From positions 46,748-110,747 of the forward strand of contig NZ_MDFM01000016.1 in NCBI RefSeq assembly GCF_002939985.1: 64,000 nucleotides of DNA. Direction: 5' to 3'. Numbering within the stretch: the stretch's first letter is position 1; each line of letters starts with the position of its first letter. The DNA is from Xanthomonas hortorum pv. cynarae. GTDB lineage: Bacteria; Pseudomonadota; Gammaproteobacteria; Xanthomonadales; Xanthomonadaceae. Made by a program: the position numbers and the translations under genes. Positions 18,135-29,262 of this stretch are shown piece by piece. Below the pieces are notes generated by a model. The model did no database searches, was not told the origin of the DNA, and saw only the letters and a list, made by a program, of their open reading frames with translations.

Positions 18135-19811
18135 ATGTGGGAAGCGCTCGGCACCGTTCGTGACCTCGGACGTCTGCAGGAAATCGCCGCGGTCCTGATT
18201 CGTTACGGGTTCGGCGATGTGGTGCGCCGCATTGGCTTGGCCGATGTGCTCGAACGTGCCGGCAAGCTGTTGCACTGGCATAACGCCGAAGGCCGCCTGC
18301 GCCTGTCCGCCGCAATGCGCGTGCGGCGCGCCCTGGAAGAACTCGGGCCAACCTTCGTCAAGCTGGGGCAGGTACTGGCCACGCGTGTGGACCTGTTGCC
18401 GCAGGAGTGGATCGAAGAGTTGAGCGAGCTGCAGAACGCAGTTCCCGCGCTGCCGTTCGAGCAGATCCGCCCGCAATTGGTCGCAGCGCTGGGCGCCGAG
18501 CCTGAGAGCGTGTTCGCGCGCCTGGACGAACACCCTTTGGCTGCCGCATCGCTGGCGCAGACGCATCGGGCCTGGCTTGCCGATGGCACACCGGTGGTGT
18601 TGAAGATCCGTCGCCCCGGTATCGGCGACACCATCGATGCAGATCTGCGCCTGCTCGCGCGACTGGCTGAGATCGTGGAAGCACGTGCCCCCGACCTGAA
18701 GCGCTATCGCCCCGCCGAAGTCGTGCAGCAATTCACCGTGTCCCTGCGGCGCGAACTCGACTTCGCCGCCGAGTGCCGCAATGCCGAACGCATCGCCGCC
18801 AATTTCGCCAACGACCCCAATGTCGTGGTGCCAAAGGTGTATTGGGAGTGGACCTGCGACTCGCTGAATGTGCAGGAGTTCATCGACGGTATTCCCGGGC
18901 GCGATCTGGCCGCAGTCGATGCGGCCGGCCTGGACCGCAAGGCGCTTGCACGCACCGGCGCCGGCATCGTGTTCAAGATGGTGCTGCAGGATGGCTGCTT
19001 CCATGCCGACCCGCACCCGGGAAACATTTTCTATCTGCGCGACGGGCGCATTGCGGTGATCGACTTCGGCATGGTCGGGCGCGTCTCCGAGCAGCGCCGG
19101 TTTCAGGTCGCGCAACTGCTGCACGGCATGGTGAGCTATGACGCCGAAGCGGTCATCGACGTGCTGCTGGAGTGGGCCGGTACCAATCTGGATGTCGATG
19201 AGTCGCGCTTGCAGCAGGACATCGGCGCCTTCGTCGACGAATATCGTGGCGTGCCGTTGAAGGAACTGCGCATCGGCGCAATGCTTGGCGATGTCACCTC
19301 CATCCTGCGCGATCACGGGCTCACGTTGCCCTCGGATCTGGCGCTGATGATCAAGGCGTTTCTCACGCTCGAAGGCATGGGCCGCCAGCTCGACCCGGAT
19401 TTCGATATGGCCAGCGAAGCGCGCCCGTATCTTGAACGCGTGGTGCTGCAGCGTTACGCACCGAGCGCGATGTTGCGGCGCAGCCGGCGTACCGTGACCG
19501 GGGCGATCGATCTACTTGGCGATCTGCCGCGCGATCTCAAACGGCTGCTGCAGGCCGCGCGTCGTGGCAAGCTGCAACTGCATGTCGAAACGCGTGCGTT
19601 GCGCGAGTTCGGCGAGCAGGTCGATCGTGCCGCCAATCGGCTCACCATGGGCATTGTCACCGCGGCATTGGTGATTGGCTCGTCGATCGTCATGAACAGC
19701 GTCGGCGGCAGTGCCAGTCGCTGGCTGCTGGCGTTGGGTGTCGGCGGGTTCATCGGTGCGGCACTGTGCGGCATCTGGATCCTGTTCTCGATCTGGCGCA
19801 GCCGGCGTTAG
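18135..19811 (+). CDS. ABC1/UbiB-family atypical kinase
   Basis: 558 aa. UbiB-family proteins are membrane-associated atypical kinases or ATPases needed for ubiquinone synthesis. Family signatures are LGPTFVKLGQVLATR near residue 75 (the KxGQ motif), VVLKIRRPG near 155 and ADPHPGNIFYLRDGRIAVIDFGMVGR near 295-320. Two hydrophobic segments at the C-terminus (about 500-555) would anchor it in the inner membrane. The start MWEALGTVRDLG is preferred over an upstream in-frame codon. It is not next to ubiE/ubiJ, so it may be a second paralogue and not the core UbiB; the gene symbol is therefore left empty. Confidence 0.88.
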   Translation: MWEALGTVRDLGRLQEIAAVLIRYGFGDVVRRIGLADVLERAGKLLHWHNAEGRLRLSAAMRVRRALEELGPTFVKLGQVLATRVDLLPQEWIEELSELQNAVPALPFEQIRPQLVAALGAEPESVFARLDEHPLAAASLAQTHRAWLADGTPVVLKIRRPGIGDTIDADLRLLARLAEIVEARAPDLKRYRPAEVVQQFTVSLRRELDFAAECRNAERIAANFANDPNVVVPKVYWEWTCDSLNVQEFIDGIPGRDLAAVDAAGLDRKALARTGAGIVFKMVLQDGCFHADPHPGNIFYLRDGRIAVIDFGMVGRVSEQRRFQVAQLLHGMVSYDAEAVIDVLLEWAGTNLDVDESRLQQDIGAFVDEYRGVPLKELRIGAMLGDVTSILRDHGLTLPSDLALMIKAFLTLEGMGRQLDPDFDMASEARPYLERVVLQRYAPSAMLRRSRRTVTGAIDLLGDLPRDLKRLLQAARRGKLQLHVETRALREFGEQVDRAANRLTMGIVTAALVIGSSIVMNSVGGSASRWLLALGVGGFIGAALCGIWILFSIWRSRR

Positions 19812-19899
19812 CGCAGCCGTTCGGCTTCGATGCTGCTGTCTGCAACCCGCTCGTCGGGTTGCAGACCAAAGCTGCAAACAACAGTTGCGCAGGCGTCAG

Positions 19900-19918
19900 T
19901 TAGTAGTAATACTACTAA
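19900..19918 (+). promoter_or_regulatory. LexA operator (SOS box) in front of lexA
   Basis: TTAGTAGTAATACTACTAA is a perfect 19-bp palindrome fitting the Xanthomonadaceae LexA consensus TTAG-N6-TACTA. It ends two bases before the lexA ATG, so bound LexA would block its own transcription or initiation directly. I found no equally good copy in the 172 bases before recA. Confidence 0.93.
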
Positions 19919-19920
19919 CC

Positions 19921-20562
19921 ATGGAACTGACCGATACCCAGCAAGCAATCCTGGCCTTGATCGCCGAGCGCATCGACGCCGATGGCGTGCCGCCCTCGCA
20001 AACCGAGATCGCGCGTGCGTTCGGTTTCAAGGGCGTGCGCGCAGCGCAGTACCACCTGGAGGCGCTGGAACAGGCGGGTGCGATCCGTCGTGTTCCGGGT
20101 CAAGCGCGTGGCATCCGCCTGGCCGGGCGGGGCACACAGTCGCGCACACCGCCGGCCAGCGAGCCTGTCCGCGACGACGTATTGCGTCTGCCAGTGCTGG
20201 GCCGCGTTGCAGCCGGCCTGCCGATCGGCGCGGATATCGGCTCGGACGACTTCGTGGTGCTGGACCGGGTGTTCTTCTCGCCCTCGCCGGACTACATGCT
20301 GAAAGTGCAGGGCGATTCGATGCGCGACGAAGGCATCTTCAACGGCGACCTGATCGGCGTGCATCGCACCCGTGACGCGCGCTCGGGGCAGATCGTGGTC
20401 GCCCGGATCGATGAGGAGATCACGGTCAAACTGCTGAAGATCGGCAAGGACCGCATTCGGCTGCTGCCGCGCAACCCGGACTACGCGCCGATCGAAGTGT
20501 TGCCGGATCAGGATTTCGCGATCGAGGGCTTGTATTGCGGGCTACTGAGGCCAAATCGTTGA
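19921..20562 (+). CDS. lexA: SOS repressor LexA
   Basis: 213 aa. LexA represses DNA-damage genes and self-cleaves on RecA filaments. The N-terminal winged helix (residues 1-70) has [22 protein letters not shown] as the recognition region. The cleavage site is A98-G99 in GRVAAGLP, and the catalytic dyad is S133 (GDSMRDEG) and K170 (EEITVKLLK). The ATG at 19921 directly follows its own operator. Upstream in-frame codons lie within ubiB-like coding sequence and the operator. recA follows after 172 bases. Confidence 0.97.
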   Translation: MELTDTQQAILALIAERIDADGVPPSQTEIARAFGFKGVRAAQYHLEALEQAGAIRRVPGQARGIRLAGRGTQSRTPPASEPVRDDVLRLPVLGRVAAGLPIGADIGSDDFVVLDRVFFSPSPDYMLKVQGDSMRDEGIFNGDLIGVHRTRDARSGQIVVARIDEEITVKLLKIGKDRIRLLPRNPDYAPIEVLPDQDFAIEGLYCGLLRPNR

Positions 20563-20734
20563 GCAGTGCGCTGATGGGCGTGCTGGCTTTTTCCCGAGCC
20601 GGCACCGCAGGATTTCCCGCTGCCATCGCACTGACCGCATCCCTAATCTGAGTGTGTCGCCGCCAGTCTCAGCCTGTGCGATACACCACCGCTACATTCG
20701 CCCTACACCGAAATCACTGACAAGGATCACCCAG

Positions 20735-21769
20735 ATGGACGAGAACAAAAAGCGCGCCCTTTCCGCAGCACTGAGCCAGATCGAAAAGCAATTCGGCAAG
20801 GGTTCGGTCATGCGCATGGGCGACCGCGCCATCGAGGCGGTCGAAGTCATTCCAACCGGTTCGTTGATGCTGGATATCGCACTCGGCATCGGCGGTCTGC
20901 CCAAGGGGCGCGTGGTCGAAATCTACGGGCCGGAAGCCTCGGGCAAGACCACGCTGACCCTGCAGGTGATCGCCGAATGCCAGAAGAAGGGCGGCACCGC
21001 AGCCTTCATCGATGCCGAGCATGCGCTGGACCCGATCTATGCTGCCAAGCTGGGCGTCAACGTCGACGATCTGCTGCTGTCGCAGCCCGATACCGGCGAG
21101 CAGGCGCTGGAAATCGCCGACATGCTGGTACGTTCGAGCTCGGTGGACATCGTGGTGGTCGACTCGGTCGCCGCGCTGACCCCGAAGGCGGAAATCGAAG
21201 GCGAGATGGGCGACCAGCTGCCAGGTCTGCAGGCACGTCTGATGAGCCAGGCGCTGCGCAAGCTGACCGGCAACATCAAGCGCTCCAACACCCTGGTGGT
21301 CTTCATCAACCAGCTGCGCCACAAGATCGGCGTGATGATGCCGGGCCAGAGTCCGGAAGTGACCACCGGCGGCAATGCGCTGAAGTTCTACGCCTCGGTG
21401 CGTCTAGATATCCGTCGTATCGGCGCGATCAAGAAGGGCGATGAAATCATCGGCAATCAGACCAAGATCAAGGTGGTCAAGAACAAGCTGGCGCCTCCGT
21501 TCAAGCAGGTCGTGACCGAAATTCTCTACGGCGAAGGCATCAGCCGCGAGGGCGAATTGATCGACATGGGCGTGGAAGCCAAGCTGGTCGAGAAGGCCGG
21601 CGCCTGGTACAGCTACGGCGAAGAGCGCATCGGGCAGGGCAAGGACAATGCGCGTACCTATCTGCGCGATAACCCGCAGGTTGCGATCAAGCTGGAAGCC
21701 GAGCTGCGCGAGAAGTTCCAGCCCGCCGAAGCGCCGCGTGAAGCCGGCGACGACGCCGAGAAGGAATAA
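20735..21769 (+). CDS. recA: Recombinase RecA
   Basis: 344 aa. RecA forms ATP-dependent filaments for homologous recombination and triggers LexA cleavage. Walker [11 protein letters not shown] lies near residue 66, DAEHALDP near 95, [11 protein letters not shown] near 140 and the L2-loop region around [12 protein letters not shown] near 200. The start [21 protein letters not shown] matches the family; CAAGGATCACCC provides the ribosome-binding site. recX follows as usual. No palindromic LexA box like that of lexA is visible upstream, so recA may share the lexA transcript or use a different operator. Confidence 0.98.
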   Translation: MDENKKRALSAALSQIEKQFGKGSVMRMGDRAIEAVEVIPTGSLMLDIALGIGGLPKGRVVEIYGPEASGKTTLTLQVIAECQKKGGTAAFIDAEHALDPIYAAKLGVNVDDLLLSQPDTGEQALEIADMLVRSSSVDIVVVDSVAALTPKAEIEGEMGDQLPGLQARLMSQALRKLTGNIKRSNTLVVFINQLRHKIGVMMPGQSPEVTTGGNALKFYASVRLDIRRIGAIKKGDEIIGNQTKIKVVKNKLAPPFKQVVTEILYGEGISREGELIDMGVEAKLVEKAGAWYSYGEERIGQGKDNARTYLRDNPQVAIKLEAELREKFQPAEAPREAGDDAEKE

Positions 21770-21802
21770 GCGATAAGAGCAGCCAGAAGAACCTGGCGGA
21801 TA

Positions 21803-21891
21803 GCTGTCAGATAGGTGGGGCGGTGCGCAGGAAGCGCAGGCGACGGGTGGTAGGTGCTCGCCTCTAACGCTGGCCGCACCTGTCTGACAGC
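21803..21891 (+). repeat. Long imperfect stem-loop between recA and recX
   Basis: GCTGTCAGATAGGTG (21803-21817) pairs with CACCTGTCTGACAGC (21877-21891) at 14 of 15 positions (one G-T type mismatch), enclosing 59 bases. It occupies the 283-bp recA-recX gap. There is no T-tract. In E. coli the recA-recX gap holds a leaky terminator; this structure could serve the same role by a different mechanism. Confidence 0.55.
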
Positions 21892-22052
21892 AGTGCAACA
21901 GGTTTCGATGGCCGCTCCAAAGTTTTTCTATCGCGGGGACGGTGGAGTCAGTGCCGCCGCGCTTCGCGATAGATCTATCGAAGGCCAGGAGGGCAGGCGC
22001 CATGGACGGCGCATTGGTTGAGCAGTGATTTGGTGATTCAGGACACCTCACG

Positions 22053-22541
22053 ATGGACGAGCAAGAGCCCGCGCCAAAGCGGGGACGCCGGTTCAAGGAA
22101 CAGACGCCGGTCCAACGCGCACTCGGATTGCTGGTGCGTCGCGAGCATTCGCGCAAGGAATTGAACCGCAAGCTGCTGGCGCGCGGCATAGAGCCGGAAG
22201 CTGCCGAGGCTGCCGTAGAGCGTCTCGCGGGTGAAGGCTGGCAGGACGACACCCGGTTTGCGGCGTCGGTCGTTCGTAATCGTGCAGGCTCGGGCTATGG
22301 TCCACTGCATATTCGCGCCGAACTCGGAACCCATGGCCTGGATAGCGAGGCCATCAGTGCTGCCATGGAGACCTTTGAAGGCGATTGGACCGAAAACGCA
22401 CGCGATTTGATCCGTCGTCGGTTCGGCGAACAAGGCCCGGTGGATCTGCCGCAGCGGCGCAAGGCCGCCGATCTATTGGCCCGGCGTGGTTTTGATGGCA
22501 ACAGCATTCGTAGCGCCACGCGCTTCGAGCTTGAGGACTGA
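22053..22541 (+). CDS. recX: Recombination regulator RecX
   Basis: 162 aa. RecX binds and disassembles RecA filaments. The family is built of three-helix repeats. Here the first contains [23 protein letters not shown], then [30 protein letters not shown], then [23 protein letters not shown]. Length is typical (E. coli 166 aa). It lies 283 bases after recA with a stem-loop between them, and 100 bases before alaS, in the conserved recA-recX-alaS order. Confidence 0.93.
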   Translation: MDEQEPAPKRGRRFKEQTPVQRALGLLVRREHSRKELNRKLLARGIEPEAAEAAVERLAGEGWQDDTRFAASVVRNRAGSGYGPLHIRAELGTHGLDSEAISAAMETFEGDWTENARDLIRRRFGEQGPVDLPQRRKAADLLARRGFDGNSIRSATRFELED

Positions 22542-22641
22542 GGGCGTCAGGCCTGCTACCCTTTGTGGTTTAAGGTTGTTCCGCTCGTCTGCGCCCACAT
22601 TCATTGGGTGACCGGGACCGCCGCCCGCCCAATGCCAGCAC

Positions 22642-25290
<2,649 letters not shown>

Positions 25291-25376
25291 ACACTTGTCC
25301 TGCCATGCCTTGCTGGCTGGCAGGATCTGCCGCTACCATTTCCGGTCTATTCCCTTTACCTATAGACGCGTCTCAT

Positions 25377-25429
25377 CAGGAGGCCGTCGATGCTGGTGGG
25401 AAACCCACCGGTTCCAGGAGATTTGAAAA
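25377..25429 (+). promoter_or_regulatory. csrA leader with GGA motifs and hairpin
   Basis: The csrA leader holds CAGGAGG (25377-25383), a 6-bp hairpin GGTGGG-AAA-CCCACC (25395-25409) whose loop junction carries GGA, and CAGGAG (25415-25420), which is also the csrA ribosome-binding site nine bases before the ATG. GGA motifs, with one at the ribosome-binding site, are the known CsrA/RsmA binding pattern, so autorepression at translation is plausible. Confidence 0.55.
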
Positions 25430-25642
25430 ATGTTGATCCTCACTCGCCGGGTAGGCGAAACCTTGATGATCGGCGACTCGGTCACTGTTACCGTGCTCGG
25501 CGTCAAGGGTAATCAGGTGCGCATCGGCATCACCGCACCGAAAGATGTGGCTGTGCACCGCGAAGAAATCTATCAGCGCATCCAGCGTGGCGATGAGCCG
25601 GTCGCTTCCGGCGCGCATCACGGCGACGATTCTTCGAATTGA
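25430..25642 (+). CDS. csrA: Carbon storage regulator CsrA (RsmA)
   Basis: 70 aa. A small RNA-binding dimer that controls translation and stability of many mRNAs, including virulence genes in Xanthomonas. The first 50 residues [16 protein letters not shown]...[22 protein letters not shown] are the universal CsrA fold with the binding strands at both ends. The C-terminal tail ([15 protein letters not shown]) is longer than in E. coli (61 aa). It sits between alaS and a tRNA-Ser gene, as in E. coli. Confidence 0.97.
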
Positions 25643-25725
25643 TTGTCGTAAAGGGTTTACGTTAGCCCCCCTTACCCGGTATTCTTCGCGGCCTGCCACG
25701 GACATCGCGGCAGGACGTGAAAACT

Positions 25726-25818
25726 GGAGCGATGCCCGAGCGGCTGAAGGGGCTCCCCTGCTAAGGGAGTATAGGGTCAAAAGCTCTATCGAGGGTTCGA
25801 ATCCCTCTCGCTCCGCCA
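25726..25818 (+). tRNA. tRNA-Ser (anticodon GCT)
   Basis: 93 bases including an encoded CCA. The acceptor stem is GGAGCGA/TCGCTCC with discriminator G. The anticodon loop reads CTGCTAA (anticodon GCT, reading AGC/AGU). A long variable arm marks it as a class II serine tRNA, and the T loop is GGTTCGAATCC. E. coli serV, with the same anticodon, also lies just after csrA. It is followed by a strong terminator. Confidence 0.97.
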
Positions 25819-25828
25819 GTGTTCTAGA

Positions 25829-25860
25829 CGCCCGCAAATCATTGATTTGCGGGCGTTTTT
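25829..25860 (+). terminator. Rho-independent terminator after tRNA-Ser
   Basis: A perfect 12-bp stem CGCCCGCAAATC (25829-25840) / GATTTGCGGGCG (25844-25855) with a 3-base loop, followed by TTTTT. It begins 11 bases after the tRNA 3' end. Confidence 0.95.
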
Positions 25861-26035
25861 ATTTGCGTCGCATAATCGGTTTTCAAGCGGTGCTGGTGAG
25901 CTTTGCAGCATGCTCATCGCACTCATCGCACCTCGTCCTCAATGCACACTTGCGCGTGTTCTTGGCCGCATCTGAATCGCCTCAAACCTGCGGCATGCAG
26001 GGGTTCAAGTAACTCCGGTATAGGTCGCTAAACAC

Positions 26036-28036
26036 GTGACCTACAGCTCGGATTTCAATGTGATGCGCTTACCGCCGCTACTTGGACGCCTGTTCTCTTT
26101 CTGGAGCCGCAGGCTGCAACACAAAGCCAATGCGGTGGACCGGGTCATGGCGGTGATCGAGTTCGATCTGGATGGCCGCATTCTGGATGCGAACGAGAAC
26201 TTCCTGTCCTTGATGGGCTACCGGCTGGACGAGGTGGTCGGCCAGCATCACCGCATGTTCGTGACTGCCAGTGATCGCGACAGCGAAAGCTATCGTCAGT
26301 TCTGGGCGGCACTGCGGCGCGGCGACTTCAACGCCGGGCGCTTTTGCCGGTTGGACAAACACGGGCGCGAGGTGTGGATCAACGCGTCGTACAACCCGCT
26401 GCTGGATCGATCCGGCAACGCCTATCGCGTGGTGAAGTACGCCACCGACATCACGGCGCAGGTGCGCCAGACCGCCGATTTCGAAGGGCGGATCGATGCG
26501 ATCGACAGGGTCATGGCGGTCATCGAGTTTTCGCTGGATGGCACCGTGCTCGAGGCCAACCAGAATTTTCTGCAGGTGATGGGTTACCGGCTCGATGAGA
26601 TCCGCGGCAAGCATCACGGCATGTTCGTGGATGCGTCCACGCGCCAATCGGCAGCCTATCGCGCGTTCTGGGAAAAGCTCGGGCGCGGCGCATTCGATGC
26701 GGGGCGCTACAAGCGCGTCGGTAAGGATGGGCAGGACGTGTGGATCCAGGCGTCCTACAACCCGGTCCTCGATGAGCATGGGCGTCCATACAAGGTGGTC
26801 AAGTACGCCACCGATGTGACCCGTCAGGTGATCGATTCGGCCGATGCAGATGGCCGCATCCAGGCCATCGACAAGGTGATGGGCGTGATCGAATTCGATC
26901 TGGAAGGGCGCGTGCTGAGCGCCAACGATAATTTCCTGGCGATTTTGGGATATCCGGCCGCCGAAGCGATCGGGCAGCACCATCGCGTGTTCGTGGATGC
27001 GGCGTATGGCGTCTCCGAGGAGTACCGCAATTTCTGGGCGAAGCTGGCGCGTGGGCAGTTCGATGCGGGCCGTTATCGCCGGCTGCGCAAGGACGGTAGC
27101 GCGGTGTGGATCCAGGCCTCCTACAACCCGATCCTGGATGTCTCCGGACGGCCGTACAAGGTGGTCAAGTACGCCACCGATGTGACCGATCAAGTGCGCT
27201 CGGCCGAGCGCATGCGCGAGTTGATGCGGCAGACCATGAGCATCGCGCAGAACGTGCAGCGCGAGGCGCACCATATTTCGATCAGCAATGAGGAACTGGT
27301 GAGCCGCGCATCCTCGCAGTCCACCGCAGTGGCGCAGACCTCGACCACCATCGATCAGCTGGCGGAAACCGTGCGCATCAATTCCGAGAGCGCGGGGTCG
27401 GCGCAGCGCATGGCCGAAGAGTCGGCCAATGTTGCGCGACGCGGTGCCGAGGTCATCGCCGAGGTGGTCAAGACCACCGCCAACATTCGTTCGGCGACCG
27501 ATCGCATTGGCCAGATCATCGAGGTGATCGACGGCATCGCCTTCCAGACCAACATCCTGGCGCTCAACGCGGCAGTGGAAGCGGCGCGCGCCGGCGAGCA
27601 GGGGCGTGGATTTGCCGTGGTGGCGACCGAGGTGCGTAGTCTGGCGCAGCGCTGCAGCGTGTCGGCCAAGGAGATTCGTTCCCTGATCGACAACGCGACC
27701 GATCAGGTTGGCGATGGTTCGCGCCTGGCCGAACAGGCCGGTGTGGTGATGCAGGACATGGTCGGCTCGGTGCTTCGCGTGACCGCAACCGTGGAGCAGA
27801 TCGCCGCCGCCAGCCAGGAGCAGGCGCAGGATATTTCGACCGCCAACACGGCGCTGCAATTGATTGGCGTGCAGGCGCGCGACCAAGCGCGGATGGTCGA
27901 CGATCTGGCGCGTTCGGCGCATGTGCTCGAAGCCGATGCGGATGCGTTGTTCGCATTGGTCAACGGCGATGCCGATGGGTCTTCTGCAATAAAGGGTGCG
28001 CACGCAGAGCCGTTCGCCAAATCGCAGGCCGCGTGA
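26036..28036 (+). CDS. Soluble chemoreceptor with three tandem PAS domains
   Basis: 666 aa from a GTG, or 657 from an ATG at 26063; neither has a clear ribosome-binding site. Three near-identical PAS units with a 122-residue period start at about residues 34, 156 and 278. Each has the pattern VMxVIEF..DG..L.AN.NFL...GY, then HH.xFVDA, FW..L.RG.F.AGR and [10 protein letters not shown] methyl-accepting signalling domain follows at about 400-640, with the hairpin tip [24 protein letters not shown] near residue 498. No transmembrane segment is seen, so it should be cytoplasmic. The layout resembles P. aeruginosa BdlA (two PAS plus signalling domain, biofilm dispersal). The ligand is unknown. It separates tRNA-Ser from the tRNA-Arg genes. 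Confidence 0.88.
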   Translation: MTYSSDFNVMRLPPLLGRLFSFWSRRLQHKANAVDRVMAVIEFDLDGRILDANENFLSLMGYRLDEVVGQHHRMFVTASDRDSESYRQFWAALRRGDFNAGRFCRLDKHGREVWINASYNPLLDRSGNAYRVVKYATDITAQVRQTADFEGRIDAIDRVMAVIEFSLDGTVLEANQNFLQVMGYRLDEIRGKHHGMFVDASTRQSAAYRAFWEKLGRGAFDAGRYKRVGKDGQDVWIQASYNPVLDEHGRPYKVVKYATDVTRQVIDSADADGRIQAIDKVMGVIEFDLEGRVLSANDNFLAILGYPAAEAIGQHHRVFVDAAYGVSEEYRNFWAKLARGQFDAGRYRRLRKDGSAVWIQASYNPILDVSGRPYKVVKYATDVTDQVRSAERMRELMRQTMSIAQNVQREAHHISISNEELVSRASSQSTAVAQTSTTIDQLAETVRINSESAGSAQRMAEESANVARRGAEVIAEVVKTTANIRSATDRIGQIIEVIDGIAFQTNILALNAAVEAARAGEQGRGFAVVATEVRSLAQRCSVSAKEIRSLIDNATDQVGDGSRLAEQAGVVMQDMVGSVLRVTATVEQIAAASQEQAQDISTANTALQLIGVQARDQARMVDDLARSAHVLEADADALFALVNGDADGSSAIKGAHAEPFAKSQAA

Positions 28037-28106
28037 CTCAGGCGGCGTGACTGTGGGCATTCGCTGTGTGGCGTTGTTGAAGCGGCTATACCCACCCTCG
28101 TAGTTG

Positions 28107-28135
28107 CCTAGCTGCGGCGCGTGCCGGCAGCTAGG
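28107..28135 (+). repeat. Hairpin downstream of chemoreceptor gene
   Basis: CCTAGCTGC (28107-28115) and GCAGCTAGG (28127-28135) are perfect complements, and the loop contains a further GGC-GCGT-GCC helix. There is no T-tract, so its role is uncertain. Confidence 0.5.
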
Positions 28136-28280
28136 TCTGCGCAAAACTAAAAGCGCTCGCCAGCAGATGCATCCGCGCACCACAAAGACCGCCAGAACCT
28201 AATGCTGTTCACTGAGGTAGCTGATCGAGGGCTCCTGCATCTCGGCATAGTCTCCAATCGGCTCATTCTTCAAGCTAAAT

Positions 28281-28318
28281 AAAAAACGGCGCTCCCCGCG
28301 CGGGAAGTGCCGTTTTTT
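28281..28318. terminator. Bidirectional terminator between convergent genes
   Basis: AAAAAACGGC (28281-28290) and GCCGTTTTTT (28309-28318) enclose a GC-rich helix with a GCGC loop. A-run and T-run on either side make it work in both directions, which suits the convergent chemoreceptor and pirin genes. Confidence 0.9.
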
Positions 28319-28424
28319 CAAGTGAACTGCATTGCGCCAGGAGCGCGCTTTGCCTGTTCCAACCAGCTGCGATCATGCGGCGCGCCGATTCACTGCAGCG
28401 CGCCGCACTACCAACCGCTGCCGC

Positions 28425-29126
28425 TTACTTGGGCAGATCGAACACCAGCACTTCTGCGTCGCGTGCGTCGGCCAGCACGAGTTCCTGCTCGGCGGTGATC
28501 TGCAGCGCATCGCCAGCGGATAGTGCTTGTCCGTTGACGCTCAGGCTGCCGCGCACCACCTGCACGTAACCGATGCGTCCCGCTGCCAGCGGGTGTTGCA
28601 GACGCACGTCGCCGTCGAGGATGGAGGCGTACAGGCGTGCGTCCTGGTGCAGGCGCAACGAGCCGGCTTCGCCGTCGGGCGAGGCGATCAGGCGCAGCTG
28701 ATTGCGCTTGCTGTCGGTGTCGAAATGCTTTTCCTCGTAGCTGGGTTCGATGCCGTTGCGTTCGGGCATCACCCAGATCTGCAGGAAATGCACCGGCTCG
28801 CTGGCCGAGTGATTGAACTCGCTGTGGCTGACGCCGCTGCCGGCGCTCATGCGCTGCACGTCGCCGTAGTGCAGCACCGAGCCGGTGCCCATGCTGTCCT
28901 TGTGCTCCAGCGCGCCATCCAGGACGTAGGAAATGATCTCCATGTCGCGGTGGGCGTGGGTGCCGAAGCCTTCGCCCGGCTGCACCTTGTCTTCGTTGAT
29001 CACCCGCAGCGGGCCGACGCCCATGTGGCGCGGGTCGTGGTAGCTGGCGAAGGAAAAGGTATGGCGCGAGGACAACCAGCCATGCTCGGCGCGGCCACGG
29101 GTTTCGCTCTTGCGGACATTCAACAT
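28425..29126 (-). CDS. Pirin-family bicupin (YhaK/YhhW-like)
   Basis: 233 aa. Two cupin halves; the N-terminal half has GFGTHAHRDMEIISYVLDG and GVSHSEFNHS, supplying the usual three His and one Glu metal ligands. Pirin-family bacterial proteins such as YhhW can act as quercetin 2,3-dioxygenases or redox sensors, but the physiological substrate here is unknown. It is divergent from a LysR gene across 136 bases, recalling the E. coli yhaK-yhaJ pair, so the neighbour is a likely regulator. Confidence 0.88.
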   Translation of the reverse strand: MLNVRKSETRGRAEHGWLSSRHTFSFASYHDPRHMGVGPLRVINEDKVQPGEGFGTHAHRDMEIISYVLDGALEHKDSMGTGSVLHYGDVQRMSAGSGVSHSEFNHSASEPVHFLQIWVMPERNGIEPSYEEKHFDTDSKRNQLRLIASPDGEAGSLRLHQDARLYASILDGDVRLQHPLAAGRIGYVQVVRGSLSVNGQALSAGDALQITAEQELVLADARDAEVLVFDLPK

Positions 29127-29262
29127 GCTGCTTCTCCTTGAAAGATCTCGAATGGCGCCGGGGAGTGAATCGGTGTCCCTGCGGCTTGATGCGTAGTCTC
29201 CGCCTCCGTGCGGGAGACAAAAAGCGAGTAGATTTGGCCGCTATCATCGAAAAAATCGAACA

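Larger units (their letters stand above)
28037..28424. other. Intergenic space between convergent chemoreceptor and pirin genes
   Basis: This 388-bp space has two hairpins (28107-28135 and 28281-28318) and no convincing gene. The sequence between them is unremarkable and could be decayed DNA; I could not match it to a known element. Confidence 0.5.

Noticed and set aside
17776..18135. 119-residue frame before the UbiB-type gene
   Set aside because: Crosses a terminator hairpin, no recognisable features, and ends inside the next gene's start.
26126..27200. Possible mobile or DNA repeat with 366-bp period
   Set aside because: The period is 122 codons and each unit is a complete PAS domain, so this is protein-domain duplication.
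28037..28280. Possible insertion-sequence remnant
   Set aside because: The stretch looks like decayed DNA, but I could identify no terminal repeats or transposase fragment.
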